This document shows positions 1 to 6,135 of a stretch of DNA of 8,503 nt, piece by piece. The DNA lies in contig JABDLH010000098.1 in NCBI GenBank assembly GCA_013003145.1, forward strand, positions 1 to 8,503, given 5' to 3'. How positions within the stretch are numbered: the first letter of the stretch is position 1; each line of letters opens with the position of its first letter. The notes beneath the pieces were generated by a model that saw only the letters and a program-made list of their open reading frames with translations, had not been told where the DNA came from and searched no databases. The translations under genes and the position numbers were made by a program. This stretch comes from Flavobacteriaceae bacterium (GTDB taxonomy: Bacteria; Bacteroidota; Bacteroidia; Flavobacteriales; Flavobacteriaceae).

Positions 1-374
1 AAGGCATATTGCAGCATCAGGTATTTACAATGGCGGTTCAGTCCGGTGCCTTGCGCAGCCTTTTCCAGCCAGGTCCACCCGATATCCAGTCGTTTGTCTT
101 TTAAGGAGATATTTCCAAAACTACTGCTGCCTACTATTTTCCCCGCTTCTTTGTCAAAGATGACAAAAGGATAACGCCTGCCTGCATCCCTTTCCTTTAA
201 AGCCACACTAATGTAATCCAGCAGGTCTTTTTCGGTACCGAAGGGTGAAGGGGAGTAGCGCAGCAGCCCGGGATGCTTCAGAGCAATGGGTAATAAATCG
301 GCCAGGTGTTCTTGCTTCAAGGGAGACAGTTGTACCCTGCTGTTCTCCAGGATGATTTCTTTGGTCAGATCCAT
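1..374 (-). CDS. GNAT-family N-acetyltransferase (RimJ/RimL-like), 3' end outside window
   Basis: This is a partial gene: about 124 codons are visible before the reading frame runs off the left edge. The start is ATG at 372-374. The protein opens MDLTKEIILENSRVQLSPLK, the usual beta-1 region of RimJ/RimL-type acetyltransferases. It continues with VIFDKEAGKIVGSSSF (beta strands 2-4) and DIGWTWLEKAAQGTGLN (the acetyl-CoA-binding segment, Q-G-T-G-L-N-type loop), then a helix CKYLMLQYA. The family transfers acetyl groups from acetyl-CoA to protein N-termini or small molecules in the cytoplasm. The substrate cannot be told from this fragment. No signal peptide is seen. The start codon lies only 13 nt after the T-run of the terminator of the preceding gene, so no independent promoter is obvious. 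The family call is confident; the specific function is unknown. Confidence 0.85.
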   Translation of the reverse strand, partial: MDLTKEIILENSRVQLSPLKQEHLADLLPIALKHPGLLRYSPSPFGTEKDLLDYISVALKERDAGRRYPFVIFDKEAGKIVGSSSFGNISLKDKRLDIGWTWLEKAAQGTGLNRHCKYLMLQYA

Positions 375-387
375 ACGGAAATATATT

Positions 388-424
388 AAAAAGGACCGGT
401 ATAGCTGTTGCCAGACCGGTCCTT
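388..424 (-). terminator. Intrinsic terminator of the BNR/VPS10-like gene
   Basis: A perfect 10-bp stem (AAGGACCGGT at 391-400 with ACCGGTCCTT at 415-424) closes a 14-nt loop. Read on the minus strand, the stem runs into a T-run (388-392) and then a TAATATATTT stretch. It begins 26 nt after the stop codon of the gene at 451-3477. The strong GC core followed by U-rich sequence is a standard Rho-independent terminator. The T-run ends 13 nt before the GNAT start codon. Confidence 0.85.
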
Positions 425-450
425 GTTCAATGCAAATAAGGAGGGAGTAA

Positions 451-3400
451 TTATTTCTCCGTTTCCAGGAAATCTTCAAAGGTTTTTAACTCCTCCAGCT
501 CTACTTTCCTCAGTAGTTTATCCAATTCAGCCTTAGCCTTTGTAAAGCGTTCTGTAATCAGTTCTAAATTCTGAAGGTCTGCCTTGGTCGGTTTGTCATA
601 ACTGCTGGCGACCTTACTATACAGGGCGGTCATCTTTTCTCGCAATTGTGGTTCTGCGGCCCCGACATAGTTGTCCCCGGTAGTGATAACCAGGGTTTCT
701 TTCAGCTGCTGTAATTTAGTGTTCAGCTTCTTATTGTTAGTGGCTTCTGCTTTTTCCTGTGCCGCATCCAGGGTATATACCGAGTAAGCAAGTTCCTGTA
801 CCATGTTGTATAATTGCATGGTGACCTTGTTCTTCATATCGCGTTCAGCAGGAGTAAGTCCTGAATCCTCATCGTACTTCAGTTCAAAAGTCTGCTCATA
901 GGTGTCCTTTCCTTTGCTTATCACGGCTTTGTAGGTGCCTGCTGCTACCCTAGGGGCAGTGAATCCCTGAAAAGACAGGGTTTTTCCTTTGGCAACTTTA
1001 GGATTTTTATGGATGTATCCCCAATTGACAATATTGATCCCTTTAGATTTGCCGGGTCCCATTTCAGCGATCTTATTACCCTCCATATCCTGGATTTCCA
1101 TGACCATTTTACCGAAAGTGTGGCGTTTTTTAAGGTAATATTTGATCTGGGCATCTTTAGTACTATTCCTGCCCACGAATTGGGTCTCGGTGCCAAAATT
1201 ACCACTAAAGGCATTTTCATCGTCCATCACCGTAGGTCGGCTATTGAAAAAATGAAAGTTCTTCTGCAGGACCTCGTTGTTGATTTCCCTCAGGGGTGAG
1301 ATGTCATCAATGATGATTACTCCCCTTCCATGGGTACCCATCACCAGGTCCTTTGTCGTCTTTTGAAGATCGATAAAATGTACGGCCACGGAGGGCATAT
1401 TATTCGTGAATTTAGTCCAGCTGAGTCCACCATCCAGGGTGATGAACAAGCCGAATTCCGTGCCCAGGAACAGCAGGTCAGGGTTCTCGTAATCCTCCTG
1501 TATATTCCGGGCGAAGCCATGGACATCCCCGGTGATGATGGATTTCCAGCTCTGCCCGTAATCCGTGGTCTTATAAGCATAGGGATTCATATCGTTCATC
1601 GTATGCCCGTCAAAAACAGCATAGGCTGTACCCTTGTCAAAGACACTGGGTTCTATGTGGTAGGACCAGGTATTTGCCGGTAATCCCGGGATATTGGAGA
1701 CGGTATTGGTCCAGCTTTTACCGCCGTCCTTAGTGACCTGCACATTGCCATCATCCGTGCCTACCCAGATCACCTTCTCATCCAGGGGTGACTCTGCAAT
1801 GGTAAAAATAGTAGTATGGTTCTCTGCGCCCGAATTATCCATGGACAAGCCACCGGAATCTTCCTGCATCTGTTTGCTGGGATCGTTAGTGGTCAGATCA
1901 GGGGAAATGATCTCCCAGCTGTCTCCCATGTCTTCCGATCTGTGTACAAACTGGCTTCCCATATAAAAACGATCGGGCTGGTGGTTGCTTACGGCCATAG
2001 GGGCGTTCCAGTTAAAGCGAAGCTTGGGGGTGCCCTCGGTAGGTTGCGGCTGAATGGTCTTGGTCAGTTTTCGATCCACGTCATATCGCCAGACATTTTC
2101 CGCACCCTGCATCTCTGAATAAATGATATTCTTAGTCGGATGTTTCAGCACCCTGAATCCATCTCCTGCGCCGACAGAATTCCAGTCCCGTGCCTCAACA
2201 CCCCCGGGAGAGGAGGAAGGGCCATACCAGGAACCATTGTCCTGCAGGCCGCCATAGACATTGTAAGGGGTGGCATCATCCACGCTGATATGGTAGAACT
2301 GGGATAAGGGCATATTTTCCACGATCTCCATGGTGGTGCCACCATTCCAGCTACGGTAAACACCCCCGTCTGTTCCCACGTACATTACGTCAGAATCCTC
2401 AATACTGAAGACGACATCGTGAATATCGCTGTGCATATTTCCAAGATTCTTAAACGTCTTTCCCCCGTCCCTGGAAATTGACCCGCTTAGGCCACCTTTG
2501 ACTACTACGTTTTCATCCTTGGGATCCACGACGATACGTGAAAAATAAAAGGGTCTTACAGTAATGCCGAAATCATTGTTCAGTTGTTCCCAGCTCTCAC
2601 CGGCATTGTCACTCCTGTACAGCCCTTTTCTCTCGTCCTTTTCGGCCTCGATCACCGTGTATAATACATCCGGGTTGGAGGGGGCAACAGCAATGGCCAA
2701 ACGACCCAGGTCTCCTTCCGGGAATCCATTGTGGATTTTATTCCAGTTGGCACCGCCATCAGTAGATTTATAAAGTGCACTTTGATCTCCCCCGGAAGAA
2801 AAGGACCAGCCGGTACGCCGGAATTCCCACATGGATGCATACAGCGTTCCCGGATCCCTGGGATCTATTGCGAGGTCTGCACAGCCGGTAGCAGGCCCCA
2901 CGTATAAAATTTTATTCCAGCTTTCTCCTCCATCTACGGATTTGAACACCCCGCGCTCTTCGTTATCTCCCCAGAGTGCGCCCAGTACGCCCACGTAGAT
3001 CTCCTGGGAATTTTCCGGGTTGACGATGATATTTGCAATACGCTCAGAATGGTCAAAACCGATCTTTTTCCAGTTTGCGCCACCATCCGTAGTTTTATAC
3101 AGCCCATCACCGATGGTAACACTATTCCGGGTCCAGGTCTCCCCGGTGCCCACATATACAGTGTTATCCGGATCATTAGGATCTACAGCTATAGCGCCAA
3201 TTGATTGTGGATGTTCATCGAAAATTGGGGTGAATGTTGTTCCGGCATTATTAGATTTCCACAATCCACCACCGGCAGCACCTGCATAGATGATCCTGCT
3301 ATCTGTGGGGTGAACTTCCATATCATTGATTCGGCCGCTCATCACTGCAGGGCCAATATGCCTTGCTGTCAGGTCACCGAAAATGCCATCGGCAACAATG

Positions 3401-3477
3401 GTGTCATTGGTTACTTCCTGCGCCTGGCACGGAAGTAACAGCCCTGCTCCTAGCAGGGAAAGAAGTAATATTCTCAT
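451..3477 (-). CDS. Exported VPS10/sortilin-like BNR (Asp-box) repeat beta-propeller protein
   Basis: The gene encodes 1008 residues and starts at ATG 3475-3477. Residues 1-19 form a Sec signal peptide (hydrophobic LLLSLLGAGLLL, likely cut after CQA). Residues ~30-730 hold about eleven Asp boxes of the S-x-D-x-G-x-S/T-W type, for example KTTDGGANW (128-136), KSVDGGESW (179-187), KSTDGGANW (237-245), RSDNAGESW (288-296), VTKDGGKSW (581-589) and LDGGLSW (681-687). This indicates one or two large beta-propellers, as in sortilin/VPS10 and BNR-repeat proteins. Residues ~770-870 look like a beta-sandwich (VAAGTYKAVISKGKDTYEQTFEL), and 875-1008 is a charged helical tail. Products of this type are often annotated as glycosyl hydrolase or sialidase, but no sialidase catalytic set is evident, so enzymatic activity is not supported. 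There is no lipobox or recognisable type IX secretion C-terminal domain, so a periplasmic location is most likely. Confidence 0.9.
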   Translation of the reverse strand: MRILLLSLLGAGLLLPCQAQEVTNDTIVADGIFGDLTARHIGPAVMSGRINDMEVHPTDSRIIYAGAAGGGLWKSNNAGTTFTPIFDEHPQSIGAIAVDPNDPDNTVYVGTGETWTRNSVTIGDGLYKTTDGGANWKKIGFDHSERIANIIVNPENSQEIYVGVLGALWGDNEERGVFKSVDGGESWNKILYVGPATGCADLAIDPRDPGTLYASMWEFRRTGWSFSSGGDQSALYKSTDGGANWNKIHNGFPEGDLGRLAIAVAPSNPDVLYTVIEAEKDERKGLYRSDNAGESWEQLNNDFGITVRPFYFSRIVVDPKDENVVVKGGLSGSISRDGGKTFKNLGNMHSDIHDVVFSIEDSDVMYVGTDGGVYRSWNGGTTMEIVENMPLSQFYHISVDDATPYNVYGGLQDNGSWYGPSSSPGGVEARDWNSVGAGDGFRVLKHPTKNIIYSEMQGAENVWRYDVDRKLTKTIQPQPTEGTPKLRFNWNAPMAVSNHQPDRFYMGSQFVHRSEDMGDSWEIISPDLTTNDPSKQMQEDSGGLSMDNSGAENHTTIFTIAESPLDEKVIWVGTDDGNVQVTKDGGKSWTNTVSNIPGLPANTWSYHIEPSVFDKGTAYAVFDGHTMNDMNPYAYKTTDYGQSWKSIITGDVHGFARNIQEDYENPDLLFLGTEFGLFITLDGGLSWTKFTNNMPSVAVHFIDLQKTTKDLVMGTHGRGVIIIDDISPLREINNEVLQKNFHFFNSRPTVMDDENAFSGNFGTETQFVGRNSTKDAQIKYYLKKRHTFGKMVMEIQDMEGNKIAEMGPGKSKGINIVNWGYIHKNPKVAKGKTLSFQGFTAPRVAAGTYKAVISKGKDTYEQTFELKYDEDSGLTPAERDMKNKVTMQLYNMVQELAYSVYTLDAAQEKAEATNNKKLNTKLQQLKETLVITTGDNYVGAAEPQLREKMTALYSKVASSYDKPTKADLQNLELITERFTKAKAELDKLLRKVELEELKTFEDFLETEK

Positions 3478-3492
3478 GGATGGTGTTTAAAT

Positions 3493-3522
3493 AAAAAAAG
3501 ACCCTGTAGAAAGGGTCTTTTT
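3493..3522 (-). terminator. Intrinsic terminator between the LolA-like and BNR genes
   Basis: An 11-bp perfect inverted repeat (AAAAAGACCCT at 3495-3505 with AGGGTCTTTTT at 3512-3522) encloses a 6-nt loop. On the minus strand it starts 8 nt after the stop codon of the gene at 3531-4298 and ends in a run of seven T (3493-3499). The stem has A and T runs on both sides, so it could also act on the other strand. Its T-run ends 15 nt before the start codon of the BNR gene, leaving almost no room for a separate promoter downstream of it. Confidence 0.88.
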
Positions 3523-3530
3523 GGGTTGAT

Positions 3531-4298
3531 CTAGTTTTTTTCTTCGCTGATCTCTTCGGGAAATTCAAAAGCACTGTCCTCAACGGAGGGATTCAGTACA
3601 ATGGTCTCTATCGTCAATGGGCTGGATTGCCCGTCTTTTAACCCCTGTGTCATGGAGAAGGGAAAATAGATCCCGTCTACTTCCTGGTAATCACTCATAG
3701 TGATCTCCTGTGTCATCCCCTTGCCCTGCCCGGCTTTGATCTCGGACTGTATAGCGATAGGGATATAATTTTCAGTGTCAAAGAAGTAATAGGTTACATC
3801 TTCTTCCTGCTTCCCATCAATGGTAAGTGGTTCTTTGACCAGCTTGATCTTGAAAGTTTCGGTGCCGTCAATTTCTTCTTTTCCCAGCAGCTCTACCGTA
3901 TACCCCTTGTCCTTATAGTCCAAAAAGGCATCCGGGAAATCATTGCTGTTCAGCTTAAAATTCTCCGTGCTTTCCGCATCGCTTTTTTCAGCTTTCAGGG
4001 TCATGAAGTTATGGCCCCACAGGGTTTCCCCATCAAATACGCCTTGTTTGATCTCTTTCCCCTGGAAATTAATTACGGTCATCTGCCGCCCGTCCTTTAA
4101 CTGGACGATCTCCAGTGGAATTTCCATTCCCTGTTGGTTGACCTTGGCCGTCATTTTCATCCCTTCCAGGCTTTTCAACTTCTCTTCTCCACCGATATTT
4201 TCAAAATAGGTGTCGATAATTTCATCGGCTGTCTGTGCCTGGGCAGGCATTGCTGCAACGAAGAATATAAGAGCAGCAATCAATTTAAATGTTCTCAT
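3531..4298 (-). CDS. Exported LolA/LppX-fold-like protein (outer membrane lipoprotein-sorting type)
   Basis: The gene encodes 255 residues from ATG at 4296-4298. Residues 1-21 are a Sec signal peptide (KLIAALIFFVAAMPAQA, cut before QT). The mature start TADEIIDTYFENIGGEEKLK (23-42) is the opening seen in many Bacteroidota proteins annotated as outer membrane lipoprotein-sorting protein. FDGETLWG (88-95), a YYFFDTENYIPI strand (170-181) and SDYQEVDGIYFPFS (202-215) fit the LolA/LppX half-barrel fold. There is no lipobox cysteine, so it should be a soluble periplasmic protein. The family call rests on recognised sequence pattern; true lipoprotein carriage is not shown, and most such proteins have no demonstrated role. 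It follows the pyrophosphatase gene after a 67-nt spacer with unusual secondary-structure potential and is closed by its own terminator. Confidence 0.78.
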   Translation of the reverse strand: MRTFKLIAALIFFVAAMPAQAQTADEIIDTYFENIGGEEKLKSLEGMKMTAKVNQQGMEIPLEIVQLKDGRQMTVINFQGKEIKQGVFDGETLWGHNFMTLKAEKSDAESTENFKLNSNDFPDAFLDYKDKGYTVELLGKEEIDGTETFKIKLVKEPLTIDGKQEEDVTYYFFDTENYIPIAIQSEIKAGQGKGMTQEITMSDYQEVDGIYFPFSMTQGLKDGQSSPLTIETIVLNPSVEDSAFEFPEEISEEKN

Positions 4299-4299
4299 A

Positions 4300-4358
4300 G
4301 TAACTTTTTTGAAAGGAAATAATTTTCCTATTGGTATCTAATATACCTCAAAAGTTAC
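4300..4358 (-). promoter_or_regulatory. Nested inverted repeat, candidate structured 5' leader of the LolA-like gene
   Basis: On the minus strand a 9-bp outer pairing (GTAACTTTT at 4358-4350 with AAAAGTTAC at 4308-4300) encloses two small hairpins: GGTAT-ATTAG-ATACC, and AGGAAA-ATTA-TTTCCT. Together these could fold as a three-way junction. The 3' outer arm ends one nucleotide before the ATG at 4298, so pairing would bury the A-rich leader. There is no T-run after the stem, so it does not look like a pyrophosphatase terminator. TAACTTTTG at its 5' edge also resembles a Bacteroidota -7 box with one extra base. The base pairing is seen directly; the regulatory role is inferred. Confidence 0.4.
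4314..4338 (-). promoter_or_regulatory. Shared leader motif, copy upstream of the LolA-like gene
   Basis: AGGAAAT (4314-4320) and ATTGGTATC (4330-4338) repeat the two blocks found upstream of ppa at 4953-4974, with a 9-nt instead of a 6-nt gap. Here the blocks also supply one arm of each small hairpin in the nested inverted repeat. Significance is uncertain because short A/T-rich blocks recur by chance. Confidence 0.35.
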
Positions 4359-4365
4359 ATGAAAT

Positions 4366-4920
4366 CTAGGTTAAATTCTTTTCCAGGACCAGATTTTTGT
4401 AATCTTCCATGCTTTTAAGAACGATTTCTTTGGCCACTTTAGCATCCTGGAAGTCTTCAACCAGTACAGTTTTGTTCTCCAATTTCTTATAATCTTCAAA
4501 GAAATTCTGAAGTTCCTGGAAGAAATGTACGGGCAGTTCAGAGATATCCTCAATGTGATTTACACTCATATCGTTGGTAGCAACCGCGATGATCTTATCA
4601 TCGGCCTCTCCCTCGTCAAGCATGCGCATCACACCGATCACATTGGCAGATACTATACACATGGGAACAATATTGATCCTTGAAAGAACTAATATATCCA
4701 GGGGATCCTTGTCATCGCAATAGGTTTGCGGAATAAAACCGTAATTCGCAGGATAGTACATAGAGGAGTACAATACCCTGTCCATCATCAGTAAGCCGGA
4801 CTCCTTGTCCAGCTCGTACTTGGCCCTGGTTTCCCGGGGGATTTCAATGATGCCGTTGACAACGTCCGGGGCGTTTTTTCCAATATTGACCTTATGCCAG
4901 GGATTCTGATGATCTTTCAT
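4366..4920 (-). CDS. ppa: Inorganic pyrophosphatase, family I (soluble)
   Basis: This cytoplasmic enzyme hydrolyses pyrophosphate to two phosphates, pulling biosynthetic reactions forward. It has 184 residues, a usual length for bacterial family I enzymes, with ATG at 4918-4920 and TAG at 4366-4368. The active-site residues known from the Escherichia coli enzyme can be followed: E26 (IIEIP), K34 and E36 (AKYELD), R48 (MDRVL), Y60 (PANYGFIP), the signature D70-K-D72-P-L-D75, D102 and D107 with K109 (LDEGEADDK), and Y144-K145 (EDYKKLEN). The set is complete, so the enzyme should be active with divalent metal, normally magnesium. No signal peptide is present. The gene has a 124-nt spacer upstream, so it probably has its own promoter, but I found no consensus -7 box there. 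It shares a two-part leader motif with the next gene. Confidence 0.96.
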   Translation of the reverse strand: MKDHQNPWHKVNIGKNAPDVVNGIIEIPRETRAKYELDKESGLLMMDRVLYSSMYYPANYGFIPQTYCDDKDPLDILVLSRINIVPMCIVSANVIGVMRMLDEGEADDKIIAVATNDMSVNHIEDISELPVHFFQELQNFFEDYKKLENKTVLVEDFQDAKVAKEIVLKSMEDYKNLVLEKNLT

Positions 4921-4952
4921 GAGATTTCTTTTAATGCGAATTTTTTAAAAAT

Positions 4953-4974
4953 AGGAAATTAATCCATTGGTATC
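4953..4974 (-). promoter_or_regulatory. Shared leader motif, copy upstream of ppa
   Basis: On the plus strand AGGAAAT (4953-4959) is followed after 6 nt by ATTGGTATC (4966-4974). The same two blocks in the same order and orientation, 9 nt apart, occur at 4314-4338 upstream of the next gene. This copy ends 32 nt before the ppa start codon. It could be a shared operator, promoter part or decayed duplication. No matching factor is known to me. Confidence 0.35.
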
Positions 4975-5044
4975 CAGCAGTTTATAATTGCAGCGGGATG
5001 ATGTTTTGTAAACTTTTATCAAAGCCTTCAACCGTGATCCATTT

Positions 5045-5755
5045 CTATAAGCTGTGGTGCAGGCTGAGTTGTAGCTGGTTCTTACTGATATTATCGGTAA
5101 TCTGGCGCATAACACCAAATTGTACCTTCAGATTATTCTTGATGGAATACCCAAGAGCCGCATATGAACGGTTCCTGTCAAATAGTTCTACGCTTCGGCC
5201 TTCGCCTATGCTTCTTTCCCCGTTAATGAACAATTCGTTATAAAGAGCCAGGTATACTGCTCCCTGGTCCAGGTTGGCCTGGTTAAAAGGAATGTTTACA
5301 AAAAGGTTATAGCGGTACCGGGTGCGGAAATCCTGGTTTTCTACAAATCGCTGCTCGTAACGGAAGCGGTGTTTTAAAAAGATTCGCTGCCCGATCTGAC
5401 CAGGGAGAAGTGCTTCCTGGTATATCCTGCTTTCAGTGGTCTTAGCGTCACTGTCGCCAAAAGTACCTGTAGTGATATGACCGTACCCCAGGGTTAATAA
5501 AAGGTCTGTATTTTCTGGTTGGTAAGTAACACCACCTCTTAACAGTAACTGCTCCAGGTCTCCTCCGAGGTCCCAGTTCCTGTATTGGACATCTCCCTGT
5601 AAACCAAATTTACTCTCTTTAAAATCGGTATTCCAGAAATACATGTACCAGGCACCGTATTGGGATTCATCCACCTGGGCAGAAGACTGGGTGGGTATAC
5701 TGAATAATATAAGCGTCAATAGTGTCAGGAGCGATATCCTCATAGTCATATTCAT
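5045..5755 (-). CDS. DUF2490 domain-containing outer-membrane-type protein
   Basis: I place the start at ATG 5753-5755, giving 236 residues. An in-frame ATG at 5792-5794 would add 13 residues (MIYSIPVLKFRTK), but those precede a normal signal peptide and lie only about 10 nt after the expected transcription start. The signal peptide is MNMTMRISLLTLLTLILF... ending in SSA before QVDES. The mature protein is rich in alternating aromatic/charged strands (GAWYMYFWNTDF, LKHRFRYEQRF, RYRYNLFVNIPF). It contains the family-typical stretch DRNRSYAALGYSIKNNLKVQFGVM and ends in a QLQLSLHHSL strand, consistent with a small beta-barrel in the outer membrane. DUF2490 has no established function that I know of. 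The gene has the best promoter in the window directly upstream. No clear terminator follows its stop, so readthrough into ppa is possible. Confidence 0.85.
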   Translation of the reverse strand: MNMTMRISLLTLLTLILFSIPTQSSAQVDESQYGAWYMYFWNTDFKESKFGLQGDVQYRNWDLGGDLEQLLLRGGVTYQPENTDLLLTLGYGHITTGTFGDSDAKTTESRIYQEALLPGQIGQRIFLKHRFRYEQRFVENQDFRTRYRYNLFVNIPFNQANLDQGAVYLALYNELFINGERSIGEGRSVELFDRNRSYAALGYSIKNNLKVQFGVMRQITDNISKNQLQLSLHHSL

Positions 5756-5811
5756 TTTTGTTCGGAATTTCAGCACCGGGATGCTGTAGATCACTTTTTA
5801 AATTCGGGCTG

Positions 5812-5843
5812 CAAAAGTAAGTTTATACGGGCATATAATCAAA
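5812..5843 (-). promoter_or_regulatory. Bacteroidota-type promoter for the DUF2490 gene
   Basis: On the minus strand TTTG (5843-5840) is followed after 20 nt by TACTTTTG (5819-5812). This fits the primary-sigma pattern of Bacteroidota (TTTG or TTG near -33 and TAnnTTTG near -7) in all fixed positions. Transcription would start near 5805, giving a leader of about 50 nt to the ATG at 5755. This supports the internal start over the one at 5794. Confidence 0.7.
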
Positions 5844-6032
5844 TCGTAGGGCAGCTATCTGCTATTGCGTTTGCGCAGGTATACTATTCAGGGTGAATCC
5901 AATGAACAGTTGCTAATCTTAAGTATGCGGCTCCGGGTGTGATGCCACCGATGACAAAAAACTAAAATCACAAACCGTCACTTGGCGTAATGCAATAGGG
6001 TTACTGCTGTATTTCTATTTGAGAATACCGGG

Positions 6033-6040
6033 CAAAAGTA
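6033..6040 (-). promoter_or_regulatory. Second -7-like box inside the long spacer
   Basis: The minus strand reads TACTTTTGC, identical in nine bases to the -7 region of the DUF2490 promoter. A clear TTG near -33 is missing (the best is a TGT at 6058-6060), so the match is only half a promoter. If active, it would start a transcript about 270 nt upstream of the DUF2490 start codon. Confidence 0.3.
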
Positions 6041-6053
6041 TGGGAGGGATGGG

Positions 6054-6088
6054 AAAAACAGGTGCCTAATCCACCAAGGGATTGCCTG
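6054..6088 (-). terminator. Probable intrinsic terminator of the S10 carboxypeptidase gene
   Basis: On the minus strand a hairpin is formed by CAGG (6088-6085) with CCTG (6062-6059) and by an inner AATCC (6083-6079) with GGATT (6072-6068) around a 6-nt loop, with an asymmetric internal loop between the two stems. It is followed directly by five T (6058-6054). It lies about 47 nt after the stop codon at 6136. It is weaker than the other two terminators because the stem is interrupted. Confidence 0.5.
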
Positions 6089-6135
6089 CATCTCTCTATT
6101 ATGAGGAGTCCTTTAAAACGAAACCTACTAACCGA

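Larger units (their letters stand above)
5820..6135. other. Longest spacer; no gene recognised
   Basis: The stretch between the DUF2490 promoter and the carboxypeptidase stop holds no convincing coding frame on either strand. I see a probable carboxypeptidase terminator (6054-6088) and a second -7-like box (6033-6040). There are also two small perfect inverted repeats: ATTCA-GGG-TGAAT at 5886-5898 and GCAG-CTAT-CTGC at 5851-5862. No tRNA or known riboswitch pattern was recognised. A small RNA or long leader between 6030 and 5820 is possible but unproven. Confidence 0.5.

Noticed and set aside
1330..1683. Plus-strand open frame of 117 codons inside the BNR-repeat gene, plus several shorter ones on both strands
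   Set aside because: They lie wholly within a 1008-residue gene with clear domains, have no signal peptide, promoter or family resemblance, and arise from its codon composition.
1417..3280. Degenerate direct repeats of the type CCAGCT(T/G)...CCACCATCC along the plus strand
   Set aside because: They coincide with the Asp-box codons of the beta-propeller protein (for example 1711-1737 with residues 581-589) and are explained by the protein repeat, not by a DNA-level element.
3943..4322. Plus-strand frames overlapping the LolA-like gene
   Set aside because: They are antisense to a well-supported gene with a signal peptide and show no recognisable protein pattern.
5792..5794. ATG as start of the DUF2490 protein
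   Set aside because: It would place 13 polar residues before the signal peptide and lies only about 10 nt from the predicted transcription start; ATG at 5755 fits better.
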